Below, in pieces: positions 34,268 through 44,977 of a stretch of 64,000 nt of DNA (position 1 is the first letter of the stretch; each line of letters begins with the position of its first letter). The notes under the pieces are model-generated. The model did not search any database. It was not told the origin of the DNA and worked only from the letters and a program-made list of their open reading frames with translations. The position numbers were made by a program, and so were the translations under genes. This DNA comes from Perognathus longimembris pacificus (taxonomy: Eukaryota > Chordata > Mammalia > Rodentia > Heteromyidae): contig NC_063161.1 of assembly GCF_023159225.1 (NCBI RefSeq), forward strand, positions 120,442,958 through 120,506,957, written 5' to 3'.

Positions 34268-34386
34268 CTCTCTATTTTCTTTCCATGTCCCCCATCCACT
34301 TTCCTCCCTCCCTCCCTCCCTCCCTCCCTCCCTCCCTCCCTCCCTCCCTCCCTCCCTCCCTCCCTCCCTCCCTCCTTCCCTTCCTT
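34022..34386. repeat. Polypyrimidine tract with (TTTC)n and (CCCT)n
   Basis: About 365 bp strongly biased to C and T on the plus strand. It includes a TTTC tetranucleotide run (about 34207-34268) and a CCCT run of about 18 units (34305-34376). Long serine/proline- or lysine/glycine-rich reading frames here are composition artefacts. Confidence 0.95.
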
Positions 34387-34387
34387 G

Positions 34388-34785
34388 TGGTGATGTTGGA
34401 TTTTGAATTCAGGATCTTGCACCTGCCAGATAGACACTGTACTCCATAAGCCACACCTTTGTGGCTTTAATTTTTTAGGGGAATTGGTTCTTGCATTTAC
34501 ACCCCAGCTGGTCTGGGCTTGAGCTTTCTATTTTATGATTCCTGCCTCAATGGAGTGATAGACATATGCCATATGGCTAGCTTTTTATTGGGTGAGATGG
34601 AGTCTCGGGAATTTTGCCTTATCTGTCATTGAAGTGTGATCTTCCCAATCTCTGCCTCCCAAATATCTAGGATTACAGATATAAGTCATTATACCCAGTT
34701 AGATTTTTGTGTGTGCGTTTGAACTCAGGGCCATGTGTTTGCTAGGTAGGCCATCTACCACTTGAGCCATGCACTAACTCAATTT
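34388..34785 (-). mobile_element. Old SINE cluster (ID/B1-related)
   Basis: GAATTCAGGATCTTGCACCT, TGCCTCCCAAATATCTAGG and GAACTCAGGGCCATGTG mark two or three diverged reverse-oriented SINE units. Confidence 0.6.
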
Positions 34786-34789
34786 TCTT

Positions 34790-37700
34790 CTTTTAAGAAG
34801 AGAAGATTTGGAAACAGAAAAAATCATGAATGTCTGCACATAAAAGAAAGATCATGAGAGGACAACAAGAAAATGTGGCTACCTGAAAGATAAGAAGAAA
34901 ACCTTAGAAGAAAGTAGGCACCACAATATTTTGAAACTGAATAATTATAAATATATAAGATATTTGTTTTGTTTACATAAATAACTTCTAAAGTATTATA
35001 GAGATAATGGTTATGACATGACTTTTCACTGTAACATTTCATATTATTTTCATTTTTGAGACTAAATGTGATGGCAGACTTACATACACGCCACTTCATG
35101 GCAGACACAGAGACACACCACTCAGGCCTCCTGCACAAGCAGTTCACCCTGCTTGTTCATGGGTTCTACATCTATGGATTTGGGTGACTGTGGATAGAAA
35201 CTATTCAGGAGTAAAAGTTGCACCTATGCCAAACATGTGCAAGCTTTTCTCTTGTCATTTTCTCTAAACAAAAAGGTACAATTGTTCACATGGTATTTAC
35301 ATCATGTTATGTATCTTAAGTAGACTGGAGATGATTTAAAGTGTATGGGAGAAAAAATATATGGCAAAGAACTACATCATGATACATTATACATAAGGTG
35401 AAGAAAAGAAAGAGGAAATGTTAGGTAGATAGGGATAGAAAATTGTATACATAGCCTGTAGCAAATAACTAGTTCTAGTTCTCATAGCATTTCTAGTTCT
35501 TATAATACATTTGGCTCCTGCTCAAAGTGATGTGTCTTCCCATAATCCCTTGGGTTCCAATTAAAAAATTCCATGTCAGTAGTGATGTAATGGTTTGTGA
35601 ACAATGAGCATGACCAATCCAATCCAAAATGGCTCATCTGTGAAATAATATTAGATAACATGAAATTATACAAATTTGGTTTGGGTATCTTCAATGTTCT
35701 TAAACCTTTATATATTCTAGATGACAAAAGAAAAGCAAAAACTATTTTTTGCATTTTTGCATCTTCTCATTAGGAAAATAGGGATTGGTTTAAATTTGAA
35801 GTCATATTATATTTGAATAAGTGTGGCAGTTTTTCCTACATTCTTCTCTAGAGCAACTATTAATTATGTTTTAATTAATTTAACAATTTACCACTAATGA
35901 GCATCTTTTTCCATTGTTTATTTTACATAGTCACGGAAAATATGCTTTTGTAAAATGTACATGCTGTAGGGTGTCTCTCTTCCACTGTCTTATTAATTTA
36001 TTAAAAATGAAGGTTTCACACAATTCAAAATATTCAGGTATGTAAACCTTAGAAAATATGAAAAAAAAAAAGGTCACTCATACACTGAAGATGGAAATTG
36101 TCCTTTATAATTCTTATTGGCAGGCTCTTAAGGCTAAAGGAAAGTCTACAGATTTATATAGTTTCACTTTTGAGAACTTAAACTTCCAAAAGAAAAATAT
36201 CCAATAAATTGATATATCTATAAATAAATTTAGCCAGTAAATAATCCCATCTTCTATGCTTTAACTTCATCCAAAATTAACCCCACCCTTTGTGCAACAT
36301 CTCTGACAATAGGGTCTTTCATTTCAATTCTATGTTAGTCTGGGGTCATCCAGGAACATCCCTAAGAGGACAGAAAGCGATCACCAAGGAAACCACTACA
36401 GAAATTCTATGCATCTTTTAGGTGCTTTACAGCTGATGACAGCTGAAGACCTTTAGGACACAATTGCAGTTGAGACCCAGAGGATTGCCTGTCAGTAGTG
36501 ATGATATTAAATACAGAAAAACATTGGACTTAAATTGAGTTTTTTGAAAAGGCATTTAAAAACCTTCCAAAAAAGCCTAAATGAAACCAGAATACAAACC
36601 AGACCATAATAAACAAATAAACAAAGATCATAAATAAAGAAGTATCTACCTGATACAGAAGAGAGTTATCGTTGTTTATCAAAGACATCATTCTGACTTA
36701 GATAACAGAAGTGGAGTCCACTCTAATTTTTTCCATTTGCCTACAGATGTTATTTTAAAAGATTTAATTGCATTTAGATCTGGAAAAGTAAGCTCATTTT
36801 CCTTTATTGTTATACTTCCTGATAGAGATAGGTTGCTTTGATAACGTTTGGGTGAAATGCAATGTAGTATAGCTTCCTGTAAATAATTACTTTTTCTTGT
36901 TTAATACAGTAGAAAAGAACCCAGTTTCTTTTGCATCTGATTTTAATATTTAAAAAAATGAAATGTTAAATTGTGACAACAAACTTTCCTTTTTCTTTAT
37001 TTGAGAGTTAATTATGAAAACTTGTAACATTTAATAATAAAAGAGTGAAAGGATCCCCAAATTATCTGATCTTTAATGGCCTCATTGGAAACAAAAAAAG
37101 AAGCCAAATAAAGGAAATCCACTTAATACCTCTAGATAGAAATGTGAATGAAGTAGAAATGTGTCATTAGTATTTATCTATGTAAACAAAATTGGTTTAT
37201 CTGCCAGCATTAGTATGGTATACAAGAATGTGGCCTATCTTAGTGATAAGTTATTAATAGGCATTTTTATTTTATGTTTTCTTATGTTCTGATATGAAGC
37301 AACATCTATATCAGAATCTTATAGGAGGGAGGCAAAGGAATTAGGATAGGCTATCAAGGTTGTACACATCCTAAATGGTGTGATTACAGGGCATGGTGAC
37401 TGTTTGAATAGATCCATTAGTCGTAATTGAAGCTGTCAGGAGCCAGTTAAATGGCTGTCTCTGAGGAGGTCACCTTTCACATATGAGCTGGTCTATGCTT
37501 TGCATTAGAGTTGTCAGGAGGTTGATTCCTGACTTATCTGGACCTTAAAACATGGCTAACAAAAAAGAATAGTACAGCTCAAATGTAACAGTGTTCTCAA
37601 CTGGAATAAAATATATAGCATGAGGAGTAGTAATCACAAGCCATAAGTAATGGTGATCACAAGGCAGATTTTATTGTCTGTCCTGTTCTCAGGCAGCACA

Positions 37701-38040
37701 CTGAGGTATTTCTAGATCCACTCAGCCTTAGGTCACAAAGAATTCCTTGCCCTCTGACTTCTAGTGAGACTCGGCCAATGGGAAGCTGTGTGGGAAACTG
37801 GAAATGGAAGAAAGGAAGAATTTTTATTTCTTAGCTATCAGATACTAAATTCCCTAGTTTCTTCCTTTTATGGGTCATGTGCTCTGATAAGGACCATACA
37901 TGGGTTGAACCAGGGTGAGTCAAGTGTGGCCTGAAGGGTACAAAATTTAAAAGAGGCATTATTTGGTATTGTGTAAGGTCTGAGTTGGCACCTGAGACCT
38001 AAGTGTATTCTGATTACTAACTTTTGATTACTAACTTTTT
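34790..38040. other. 3.2-kb repeat-poor intergenic block
   Basis: The longest stretch between the two promoters without recognisable SINEs or L1. The 37380-37560 part is less AT-rich than its surroundings. No exon-like frame or RNA gene is seen. It is a candidate for conserved regulatory DNA. Confidence 0.5.
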
Positions 38041-38041
38041 T

Positions 38042-38112
38042 CTGGAGATCAAACATAGGTCTTCATGAATGCTAAGAAAGCAATCTAACATTGAGTTATA
38101 TCCCAGCTCCTT
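38042..38112 (-). mobile_element. ID-like SINE monomer
   Basis: TTCATGAATGCTAAGAAAGC and TGAGTTATATCCCAGCTCC, diverged. Confidence 0.6.
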
Positions 38113-38349
38113 GATTTTTTAGAAAACCAATCCTTTGATCGAGGGAAATTTGTTCCTTCTCATGACTTTCTTCAAAAGTTCTCCATATACCTACTTATAT
38201 CATTTCCTAGAGTAACATGTAGGTGAGATAAGGGAGGGGACAGAACCATAGTTAGAGAAGTAGCAGGAGAATGTATTGCTTCTCTAAAGCAAGTATCAGA
38301 GACAATTTACTTCTTTTGTGCAAGATCCCTTTTTATAGTACTAAAAAAA

Positions 38350-38435
38350 AAAAAAACACCTGGGTGCCTGTGGTTCAGGCCTGCAATCCTATTCATTGGG
38401 AGGCTGAGAATGAGGGGATTGTGGTTCGAGGTTAG
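38350..38435 (+). mobile_element. B1-like SINE fragment
   Basis: GGCCTGCAATCCTATTCATT and GGGAGGCTGAGAATGAGG after an A-run. Confidence 0.6.
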
Positions 38436-38439
38436 CTTG

Positions 38440-38745
38440 GGCTGGTGGTGTGGGAGGTGGACCTAAACCAAAGTAATTGAATCTCTGTGGTTATGGTCCT
38501 TGGGATTAAAGTAGCTCTCTCATGGTGAAGAAGACATAGGTACTTCTCCCTAGTAGCTATGTTCCCAGCAAAGGCCATTTTGCCTGTAATGTGGGTGGAT
38601 GCAGTTCACTGGAATGTAGACTTTAGGAAGACCAGGAGCAGCTATCTAGACCAATAACAGAAATGTCCACAAAGTAATTTTAAAATTGCACACCTGGCCT
38701 GGAGTTGATGTCACCCCTACCTGACCTTTACCTTTCTGATTAATG

Positions 38746-38805
<60 letters not shown>

Positions 38806-38952
38806 CCAGCTTGTATAAAACCCAGGGTCCCCTCTCCCTTGGGATCTAAACTTCTTTCTGACACTAGCCTGGTTTGGGTTGCTGCAAATAACCTCCTATA
38901 TCCTCTCTAAAAAGTGGTCTTGGTCTTTGCTGGTCTGTGCAGCCCTAACAAT
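38440..38952 (+). mobile_element. Possible solo LTR
   Basis: TATA-like TTGTATAAAACCC (38811-38823), then TTGCTGCAAATAACCTCCT and an end at GCAGCCCTAACA give an LTR-like layout. A (GT)n tract (38749-38803) lies inside. Boundaries and class are uncertain. Confidence 0.4.
38749..38803. repeat. (GT)n microsatellite
   Basis: About 27 uninterrupted TG units. Confidence 0.96.
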
Positions 38953-38984
38953 GAGACTTTGCTTTGGTTCTCATCAGAGGGTTG

Positions 38985-39243
38985 TTATAAAAGTCTTAGC
39001 CCAATTTTCAAAACTCTGTCTGGCTTCTTGCCTTGCCACTTGACTTCTCCCTCTCTTCCACACTCCCACCATGATGTCATTCACCAAGATGTGATATAGT
39101 CAAAAGAGCTCACCAGAGGGTGACTCAATGGGGCCACCTGATCTTGGACTTTCAACCTGTAAATATGAGAGCTAAATAAACCTTCTGTCTTTATGAAGTA
39201 CCAAGTCTCAAGTATTTTGTTATAGGAACAGAAAATGAACAAG
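38985..39243 (+). mobile_element. MaLR-type LTR fragment
   Basis: AGAGCTCACCAGAGGGTGAC, GAGCTAAATAAACCTTCTG and ACCAAGTCTCAAGTATTTTG reproduce the order of the MLT1/ORR1-like LTR 3' half, including its AATAAA signal. Confidence 0.78.
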
Positions 39244-39304
39244 TATAATAGGAATCTTATAATCTTACTTAAAATAAACAAATTAAACATAATTTTTAAT
39301 TAAT

Positions 39305-39385
39305 ATTTTTTGTAATTTTGAGGATTGAATGTATATACTAAAACAAGTGCTTCACCACTGAGCTACATTCCCAACCCTACTATTG
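39305..39385 (-). mobile_element. ID-like SINE monomer
   Basis: GTGCTTCACCACTGAGCTAC and TTCCCAACCCTAC, reverse orientation. Confidence 0.65.
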
Positions 39386-39419
39386 TTTCCTCATTAAAAA
39401 AAAAATGGATTAATTACAG

Positions 39420-40640
39420 TTTACAGAGTTGCATGGCCACATCATTCCTACTGCCTCAGCTCACTTTTGATCAAAACATCAGGAATATGAGTTAGGCCAT
39501 CCTAGATAATTCAAGGTTCAAAATGACTCCAGACATAAATAGACTAAGAAGGAGCCAGTAAAGCCAAGTGGCTAGATAAGAATTTACTAGGTGTCCCACA
39601 GGATTCTGTAGATGAGTAAATGTTTGTGATTTCAATAGTTGTTGTGCAACAAAAACTGTTACAGGAGATCAAAGGACAGAGTTAATCTTTGTCCATCCAC
39701 TGTACTGTAACAGGCTATCTATACTATATGAACTTAATTATACAGGTTAGTGATGGTGAACTTTATTCCTTGCTTCAGAAGCTATGAAGAGAACGGAATG
39801 TGGGGGAAGGTCCATGTGTGTTAATTCCCTAGTATATTAATTCCTTAGGGAGGTGTTTAGAAGATAATGGTCAAACAGGTAATAGTACATAACTGTGCTG
39901 AAGATGGAATTTCATGGTACAGGGCAGGTGAACTGTGAATGGCCTTCTGTACCTTTATAAGAACTTAGGCTTTTATTTTGAGGCAAATGTGGAACAACTG
40001 AAACTAAATAGTCACATCTGAAAATTTTTAATAAGATTGCTTTCTGTTATGTGTTCACAGCAGACTCTGTGATTCAATACTGAATTTCTCCTCCCAGTTG
40101 TGTGCCTGCTGATGAGTGTGTAGGCGTGTTCAGCTAGCCCAGCATGCTTGGGCCTGAGTTCAAGGCTTTATGTTTCTCCTAATGTGGTGGGTGACCTGAC
40201 CTTCCCTTACAGTCAGGATTCATACTGCAGTGCCTGTGGAGCTTTTTTTGTTTTTTTGGTTAGCATATTCTTTCAGTTCTGCTAATGATTTGGGAGTAGA
40301 CACATTTTTCTTACTCTCTTTTTTTTTTGTTGTTAAAGTCAATAGGCCCTTCTATACTGACTTCAAAAAGTGTACTTATCTAAAGGATCTTATACAATAG
40401 AGAACAGCTTAACTACTTCAGGGGAAATAATACAAGGTATTTCATAGAGAATACTGTCTGCCTGCCTACATCTTGGAGAGAATGATTTGTCTTGAATGTT
40501 TAAAAAGCAAGGAGTTCATTTGCATATGTAATCTATGACTAGCCAGAAAAAAATACAGATGTGAAGTGAGATTTAGTCTTTTAATTGAAATTTCAATTTA
40601 AGGACCATCTTCTGATATGAAGTCTAAATTATTTTCTGCA
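39420..40640. other. Intergenic block without recognised features
   Basis: Single-copy or too diverged to assign. Confidence 0.4.
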
Positions 40641-40666
40641 GGTTACAAGTTAAAACTTGACCTCCC

Positions 40667-40883
40667 GGGGGGCTGGGGATATAGCCTAGTGGCAAGAGTG
40701 CCTGCCTCGGATACACAAGGCCCTAGGTTCGATTCCCCAGCACCACATATACAGAAAATGGCCAGAAGCGGCGCTGTGGCTCAAGTGGCAGAGTGCTAGC
40801 CTTGAGCGGGAAGAAGCCAGGGACAGTGCTCAGGCCCTGAGTCCAAGGCCCAGGACTGGCCAAAAAAAAAAAACAAAAAAAAA
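40667..40883 (+). mobile_element. Young IDL-Geo SINE
   Basis: Full-length, CpG-preserving copy with the marks TTGAGCGGGAAGAAGCC and TCCAAGGCCCAGGAC. A perfect 15-bp duplication AAAACTTGACCTCCC lies at 40652-40666 and 40884-40898. Confidence 0.97.
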
Positions 40884-41314
40884 AAAACTTGACCTCCCTA
40901 CCCTCTCCCTGTCCCTCTGCTAAATTCCATGGGTTCACTCACTGTTCTCTGCTCTTTTTCTGCAACTCCCCCTGGGTTTAATGGCAGTGAGTCATTTGTA
41001 CAGGGCTCCCCACATCCAAATCAAGTGTAGGTGTGCCCTAGTCAAGCTGACATTTCTTAGCTCTTACATTAATGAGAACTTAAAACTGCAGCTACATTGG
41101 TTCAGGCCCCATGATTTGCTTCCAGTTTAAAGAAAAGCAAAAAATTCAGCCAATAAGATTAATTAAGCAGGTAGGAACTTTTTCCCCCTGGCTAACACAT
41201 ATGGCCTACAAAAAATCTGTTCTGATGCTTGCTGTCTAATTTTCCTATTGGTTTATAATTTTCAGGGCTTTTTACATCACTGAGTGACATCTCCAATCCT
41301 TCCCTTCAACTTCA

Positions 41315-41319
<5 letters not shown>

Positions 41320-41345
<26 letters not shown>
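41320..41345. repeat. (TA)n microsatellite
   Basis: Thirteen TA units beside the T-tail of the next SINE. Confidence 0.93.
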
Positions 41346-41359
<14 letters not shown>

Positions 41360-41592
41360 GCCAGTACTGGGGCTGAAGCTAAGGGCTTGGATGCTGCTTC
41401 TTAGCTTCTTTTCTGCTCAAGGCTGGTGCTCTACCACTTGAGCCAAACCTCTACTTCTTGCTTTTTTTGCTGCTTAATTGGAGATAAGAGTCTGATTTAC
41501 TTTCTTTTCTGCTCAGGGTAGACTTTGAATCTTGATCTCAGCCTCCTGAGTAGCTAGGATTCTAGGTATGAGCCACTGGTTCCTGGCTTTTA
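41346..41592 (-). mobile_element. B1-like/Geo composite SINE
   Basis: GGTGCTCTACCACTTGAGCC, TTAATTGGAGATAAGAGTCT and AGCCTCCTGAGTAGCTAGG, reverse orientation. Confidence 0.88.
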
Positions 41593-41914
41593 ATTCCTTT
41601 TAAATTTATAAATATTAAAAAATATTTAACTTAATTCATGAAGTAGGCTTTGGGATGAGGAGGGTTTTAGTTGACAGGACATCTATTAGCCATATGACCA
41701 GAAGGTTTGTCTTTAAAGACAAACTTCATCCTCCTGAAATTTCAATTCTCTTCCTGTGGATTGTCAGGATTAGATTAGTGAAACATCAAAAAACGTGAGC
41801 TCCAACATAAGACTATAAAATCCTTAAAAATATCCAGACTCATAACAATTATAACCTACTAATTTTTATTTCATAGAGCAGAACATATCAAACATTTAAA
41901 AACTCATTGGTATA

Positions 41915-41985
41915 AGTCAGTGGTGGAACACTTGCATAGCATGTTCAAGGCCCTGGGTTCAAACTGCAGCAGTAGGGAAAAAAAA
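41915..41985 (+). mobile_element. ID-like SINE monomer
   Basis: TGCATAGCATGTTCAAGGCC, GGGTTCAAACTGCAGCAG and an A-rich tail. Confidence 0.68.
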
Positions 41986-42455
41986 AGCTAATTTCAGTGT
42001 GAGTTTAGCCTGTAGTTCAATAGAATCTTAAAAAAAAATCAAAATATAATTTCAGGAAAAAGATAGTTTTTAAAAATTGAATAAATTAATTTTTATGAAA
42101 ACCCAGTTCATTTTCCATTTTGGTCTCTTGTCAGTGTAAATTGTCATAGACGAGCAGCTTCTGTGACTCTAGTTCTAAAAGTCTTTACCTTTGAGTCTTG
42201 TCTAAATAAATGTGATGCCTTCTGAATGGGTCTCCAATATGAGTTGGTTTCTTAAGGCTCTGAATTCTTTCCTTCTGGTATCAGTCATGCCTAGCATAGT
42301 GCCTAGTATAGCAATAAATCAACTAAATTTAAATGATCCCTACTGAATTGCAGCTCCTGTGTGGAAAGAGCCAGCATGAGCCTGTTCTTCTGGCCTAGTC
42401 CAAAGTCTGCAGCAAGCAGTCAAGTCAATAATAGGTTGTAGGTTTAGCAGTTTAA

Positions 42456-42457
<2 letters not shown>

Positions 42458-42506
<49 letters not shown>

Positions 42507-42507
42507 T
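42458..42507. repeat. (ATT)n microsatellite at SINE tail
   Basis: About 16 ATT units (AAT on the SINE strand). They overlap the left target duplication and occupy the tail position of the following element. Confidence 0.95.
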
Positions 42508-42742
42508 TTGGCCAGTCCTGGGCCTTGGACTCAGGGCCTGAGCACTGTCCCTGGCTTCTTCCCGCTCAAGGCTAGCACTCTGCCACTTGAGCAACAGCGC
42601 CGCTTCTGGCCGTTTTCTGTATATGTGGTGCTGGGGAATGGAACCTAGGGCCTCGTGTATCCGAGGCAGGCACTCTTGCCACTAGGCTATATCCCCAGCC
42701 CCTGCAGGCACTCTTGCCACTAGGCTATATTCCCCAGCCCCA
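42461..42742 (-). mobile_element. Young IDL-Geo SINE with duplicated 5' end
   Basis: Reverse element carrying the young-subfamily marks (CTTCCCGCTCAAGG, CTCGTGTATCCGAGG). The segment GCAGGCACTCTTGCC to CCCAGCCCC at its 5' end is present twice. The target duplication is AGCAGTTTAAATTAT (42446-42460) and AGCAGTCTAAATTAT (42743-42757). Confidence 0.95.
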
Positions 42743-42867
42743 AGCAGTCTAAATTATAATTCTTCAGTCTCCAAACCTGAATCTAGGGGAATATGTCTGC
42801 ATGTTTATATTTCTTTCCTTTTCTAACTCATTCACATATTGAAAACTAACTTTCAGGAGGTGGAGTG

Positions 42868-43165
42868 AAGGCTGGGGATGCTGTTCAGAGGTAGATAGCT
42901 TGCTTAGCACCTTGAAAGGCCCTCAGTTCCTCTTGCCCCCCCTCCCCCCCAATCCGTATTTTCTCCTTATAAAATAAGGTTTGACTGGCATTGGTGACTT
43001 ACACCTGTGATCTTGGCTTTGGGAATCTGAGGTAGAATTGTGGATTAAGGACAATCTGGGTTAGAGAGCAAGATCTCAGCTCTGGAACCATAGCTCAGTT
43101 GCAGAGTGCATACTTAGCATGTATGAAGCCCTAAGTAGGATTCCCAGCACTACAGGGAAGGACAA
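42868..43165 (+). mobile_element. Cluster of diverged ID-like and B1-like monomers
   Basis: GGCTGGGGATGCTGTTCAGA (ID-like), ACACCTGTGATCTTGGCTTT (B1-like) and AACCATAGCTCAGTTGCAGA with GATTCCCAGCACTACAG (ID-like), in series. Confidence 0.65.
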
Positions 43166-43479
43166 ACAAAACAAAACAAACAAAAAAGGCTTGAGGAGCT
43201 GATTTTTCTCTTCAGTCATGTGAGGGCACACAGAGGGTCTATTTGGACTGTCAGATGCAACATCTGCTGGCTCTTTGTCTCAACTTTCCAACCTGTAAAA
43301 CTGTGGGCAATATATGTCTATTCTTTATCATATTACCCAGTCTAAGGGGCTGTGTTTGGATTAAGACAGTGTCAAAAGTAGATTCTCCATCATTCTTTCA
43401 TTGGGAATTTCTCCATATGATCCTAAACCAGGTTTTCTACAACAGCAGAACATTTATTTATTGAGAAGAGGGTGTCTAG

Positions 43480-43640
43480 ATATTCAAAGTTTGCCTTTGC
43501 TATTAGTTAGGTACATAATCTTGGGCAAGCTGCCTTACATTCTGTGCCTCAGGTTCTTCATTGTAAAATGTGAGTAATACCTGTAGTTGTAAAGTAGGTT
43601 TGTGAATGAATGATACACTTATAATAGTTCTGGTCACAGT
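43480..43640 (+). mobile_element. MIR element
   Basis: ATCTTGGGCAAGCTGCCTTA, TGTGCCTCAGGTTCTTCATT and AATACCTGTAGTTGTAAAG match the ancient MIR core. Confidence 0.85.
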
Positions 43641-43969
43641 GATTATGAGCATTTATAATGTATATAATTTTGACAAATCAAGGAATAAAAATAGGCTAAA
43701 AAGTACTAAATATATAACAAACTCCATAAGATCAAAGAAGCAATTATAATCCCATAAAACTCCTTTTTCCCAAGGGATGAGAAACTGAATATATAAACAG
43801 CTTCAAAAATAGATAAATTCTAACAGAATGAACACTTTATAGGTTATTGGGGGAACTAGAGATGGACTATGGTATATAATTACTTTTCTGAAGTTGAATA
43901 CCAGAAACTAAATCCTTTCTCCAAATGAGAATAATTTCTTATTACCACATTCAAATGACATTGGAAACT

Positions 43970-44120
43970 TAAAATACCAGTGCCAATGATGTACAGCAGA
44001 ACCAATGAATTAGAATCTCCAGGGATGGCACCCCAAGTTTTTTAAAGGTCTCCAACATGCTTCTAAAGATTCTCTAGGGCTTAGAAACATCTGGGTAAGT
44101 CAGGTTCTCTAGAGCAACTT
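43970..44120 (+). mobile_element. MER5-like hAT DNA transposon fragment
   Basis: AATGAATTAGAATCTCCAGG and TGGCACCCCAAGTTTTTTAA resemble MER5-type non-autonomous elements. Diverged. Confidence 0.45.
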
Positions 44121-44538
44121 GTCTTAAATCTGTAAATAATTTCCATTCCTGTTATCCATTTTCCTCTCTTTTATTACCTCCCCACACACTTCTATTAGCT
44201 TTTGCTTCTTTGTATCCGCTGTCTGCTAGTTTACTACGTAAGCACCCATTCATTGCCCCTTACCAGAAGAAAATTGCATGTTTATTAAGGGCAGCTTTCT
44301 GTAATTATTAGACAGTAACAATCATGGAAAAATAACTTGGCCACTGCTCCCCAAATTAAATAATCAGAAATGCCTGGGTTTTCATGTGCAAGTGGATGTA
44401 TAGCATAGCTGCAGTGCTGTGTGTTGGCTAAGTCAAGTAAGCTTCCTGCTTTACATTTTCGAAAGGTTTAACATTACTGCTACATCTTTTCTTGTTTAAT
44501 AAAATCTGCTGTACATCGCCTAAAGCTTTATAGGGCAG

Positions 44539-44664
44539 GCTCCCAGCAAGATCACCTGGGCACGCTGCAGTGGCATCTCTGCTCCCAACAAGATCACCTC
44601 GGCACGCTGCAGTGGCATATCTGCTCCCAACAAGATCACCTGGGCACGCTGCAGAGGCATTTCT
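44539..44664. repeat. 42-bp minisatellite, three copies
   Basis: Three adjacent 42-bp units start at 44539, 44581 and 44623. They share AAGATCACCT, GGCACGCTGCAG and a GCTCCCA start, with a few substitutions. 42 is a multiple of three, so the minus strand shows a repeated 14-residue frame (AACPGDLVGS-like) that looks coding but is probably incidental. It lies about 250 bp upstream of the putative FOCAD promoter. Confidence 0.95.
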
Positions 44665-44806
44665 GAGTATACTGTGCTTTTCCTGAGGGTTGCTTCTCAT
44701 TGTCACCCCTCCACCCGCACCAGAGTGCAAAGCTACTCCGCACCCCCTCCACTGCAGGGCCAGCAGCGGGTCTCCACCCCGCCGCGCTACACCGCCCTAG
44801 CCAGAA

Positions 44807-44817
44807 GCGCAGGCGCA
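44807..44817 (+). promoter_or_regulatory. NRF1-type motif
   Basis: GCGCAGGCGCA matches the palindromic NRF1 consensus, within the CpG island and upstream of the first exon donor. Confidence 0.65.
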
Positions 44818-44889
44818 CTAGCGGGCATGGGCGGACCAGGGCCAGAGGAGGCGGGGCATGTCCTGGAAGTATACACAGTATTGGCTATC

Positions 44890-44977
44890 CCATGAGGTCC
44901 CCGCCCCCAATGTTGGAGGTGGCGGGGCGGGCCGCGTCAGGGAGCGGACGCCGCGCTGAGCTTGTGGCAGAAGGGAG
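44890..44977 (+). other. FOCAD: Putative FOCAD exon 1 (5' end estimated)
   Basis: First exon inferred from a strong donor (GGGAG/GTAAGCC, exon end 44977) inside the CpG island. FOCAD encodes focadhesin, a large HEAT/ARM-repeat protein linked to focal adhesions and SKI-complex stability. In mammals it lies head to head with MLLT3 at a few tens of kilobases, and here the spacing is about 40 kb in the same divergent orientation. The exon carries no recognisable FOCAD coding sequence. An ATG at 44910 opens a 23-codon frame to the donor, which would be an upstream frame if transcribed. Identity rests on synteny and the transcription start is a guess. Confidence 0.6.

Noticed and set aside
33865..34449. 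194-codon plus-strand frame and overlapping antisense frames
   Set aside because: Spans the TTTC and CCCT microsatellites. Composition artefact.
44539..44664. Regularly repeated units resembling a CRISPR array
   Set aside because: Units are directly adjacent with no unique spacers, in a vertebrate genome.
44428..44730. 100-codon minus-strand frame with a 14-residue repeat
   Set aside because: The repeat follows from a 42-bp minisatellite whose length is a multiple of three. No splice or homology support. Kept only as a finding.
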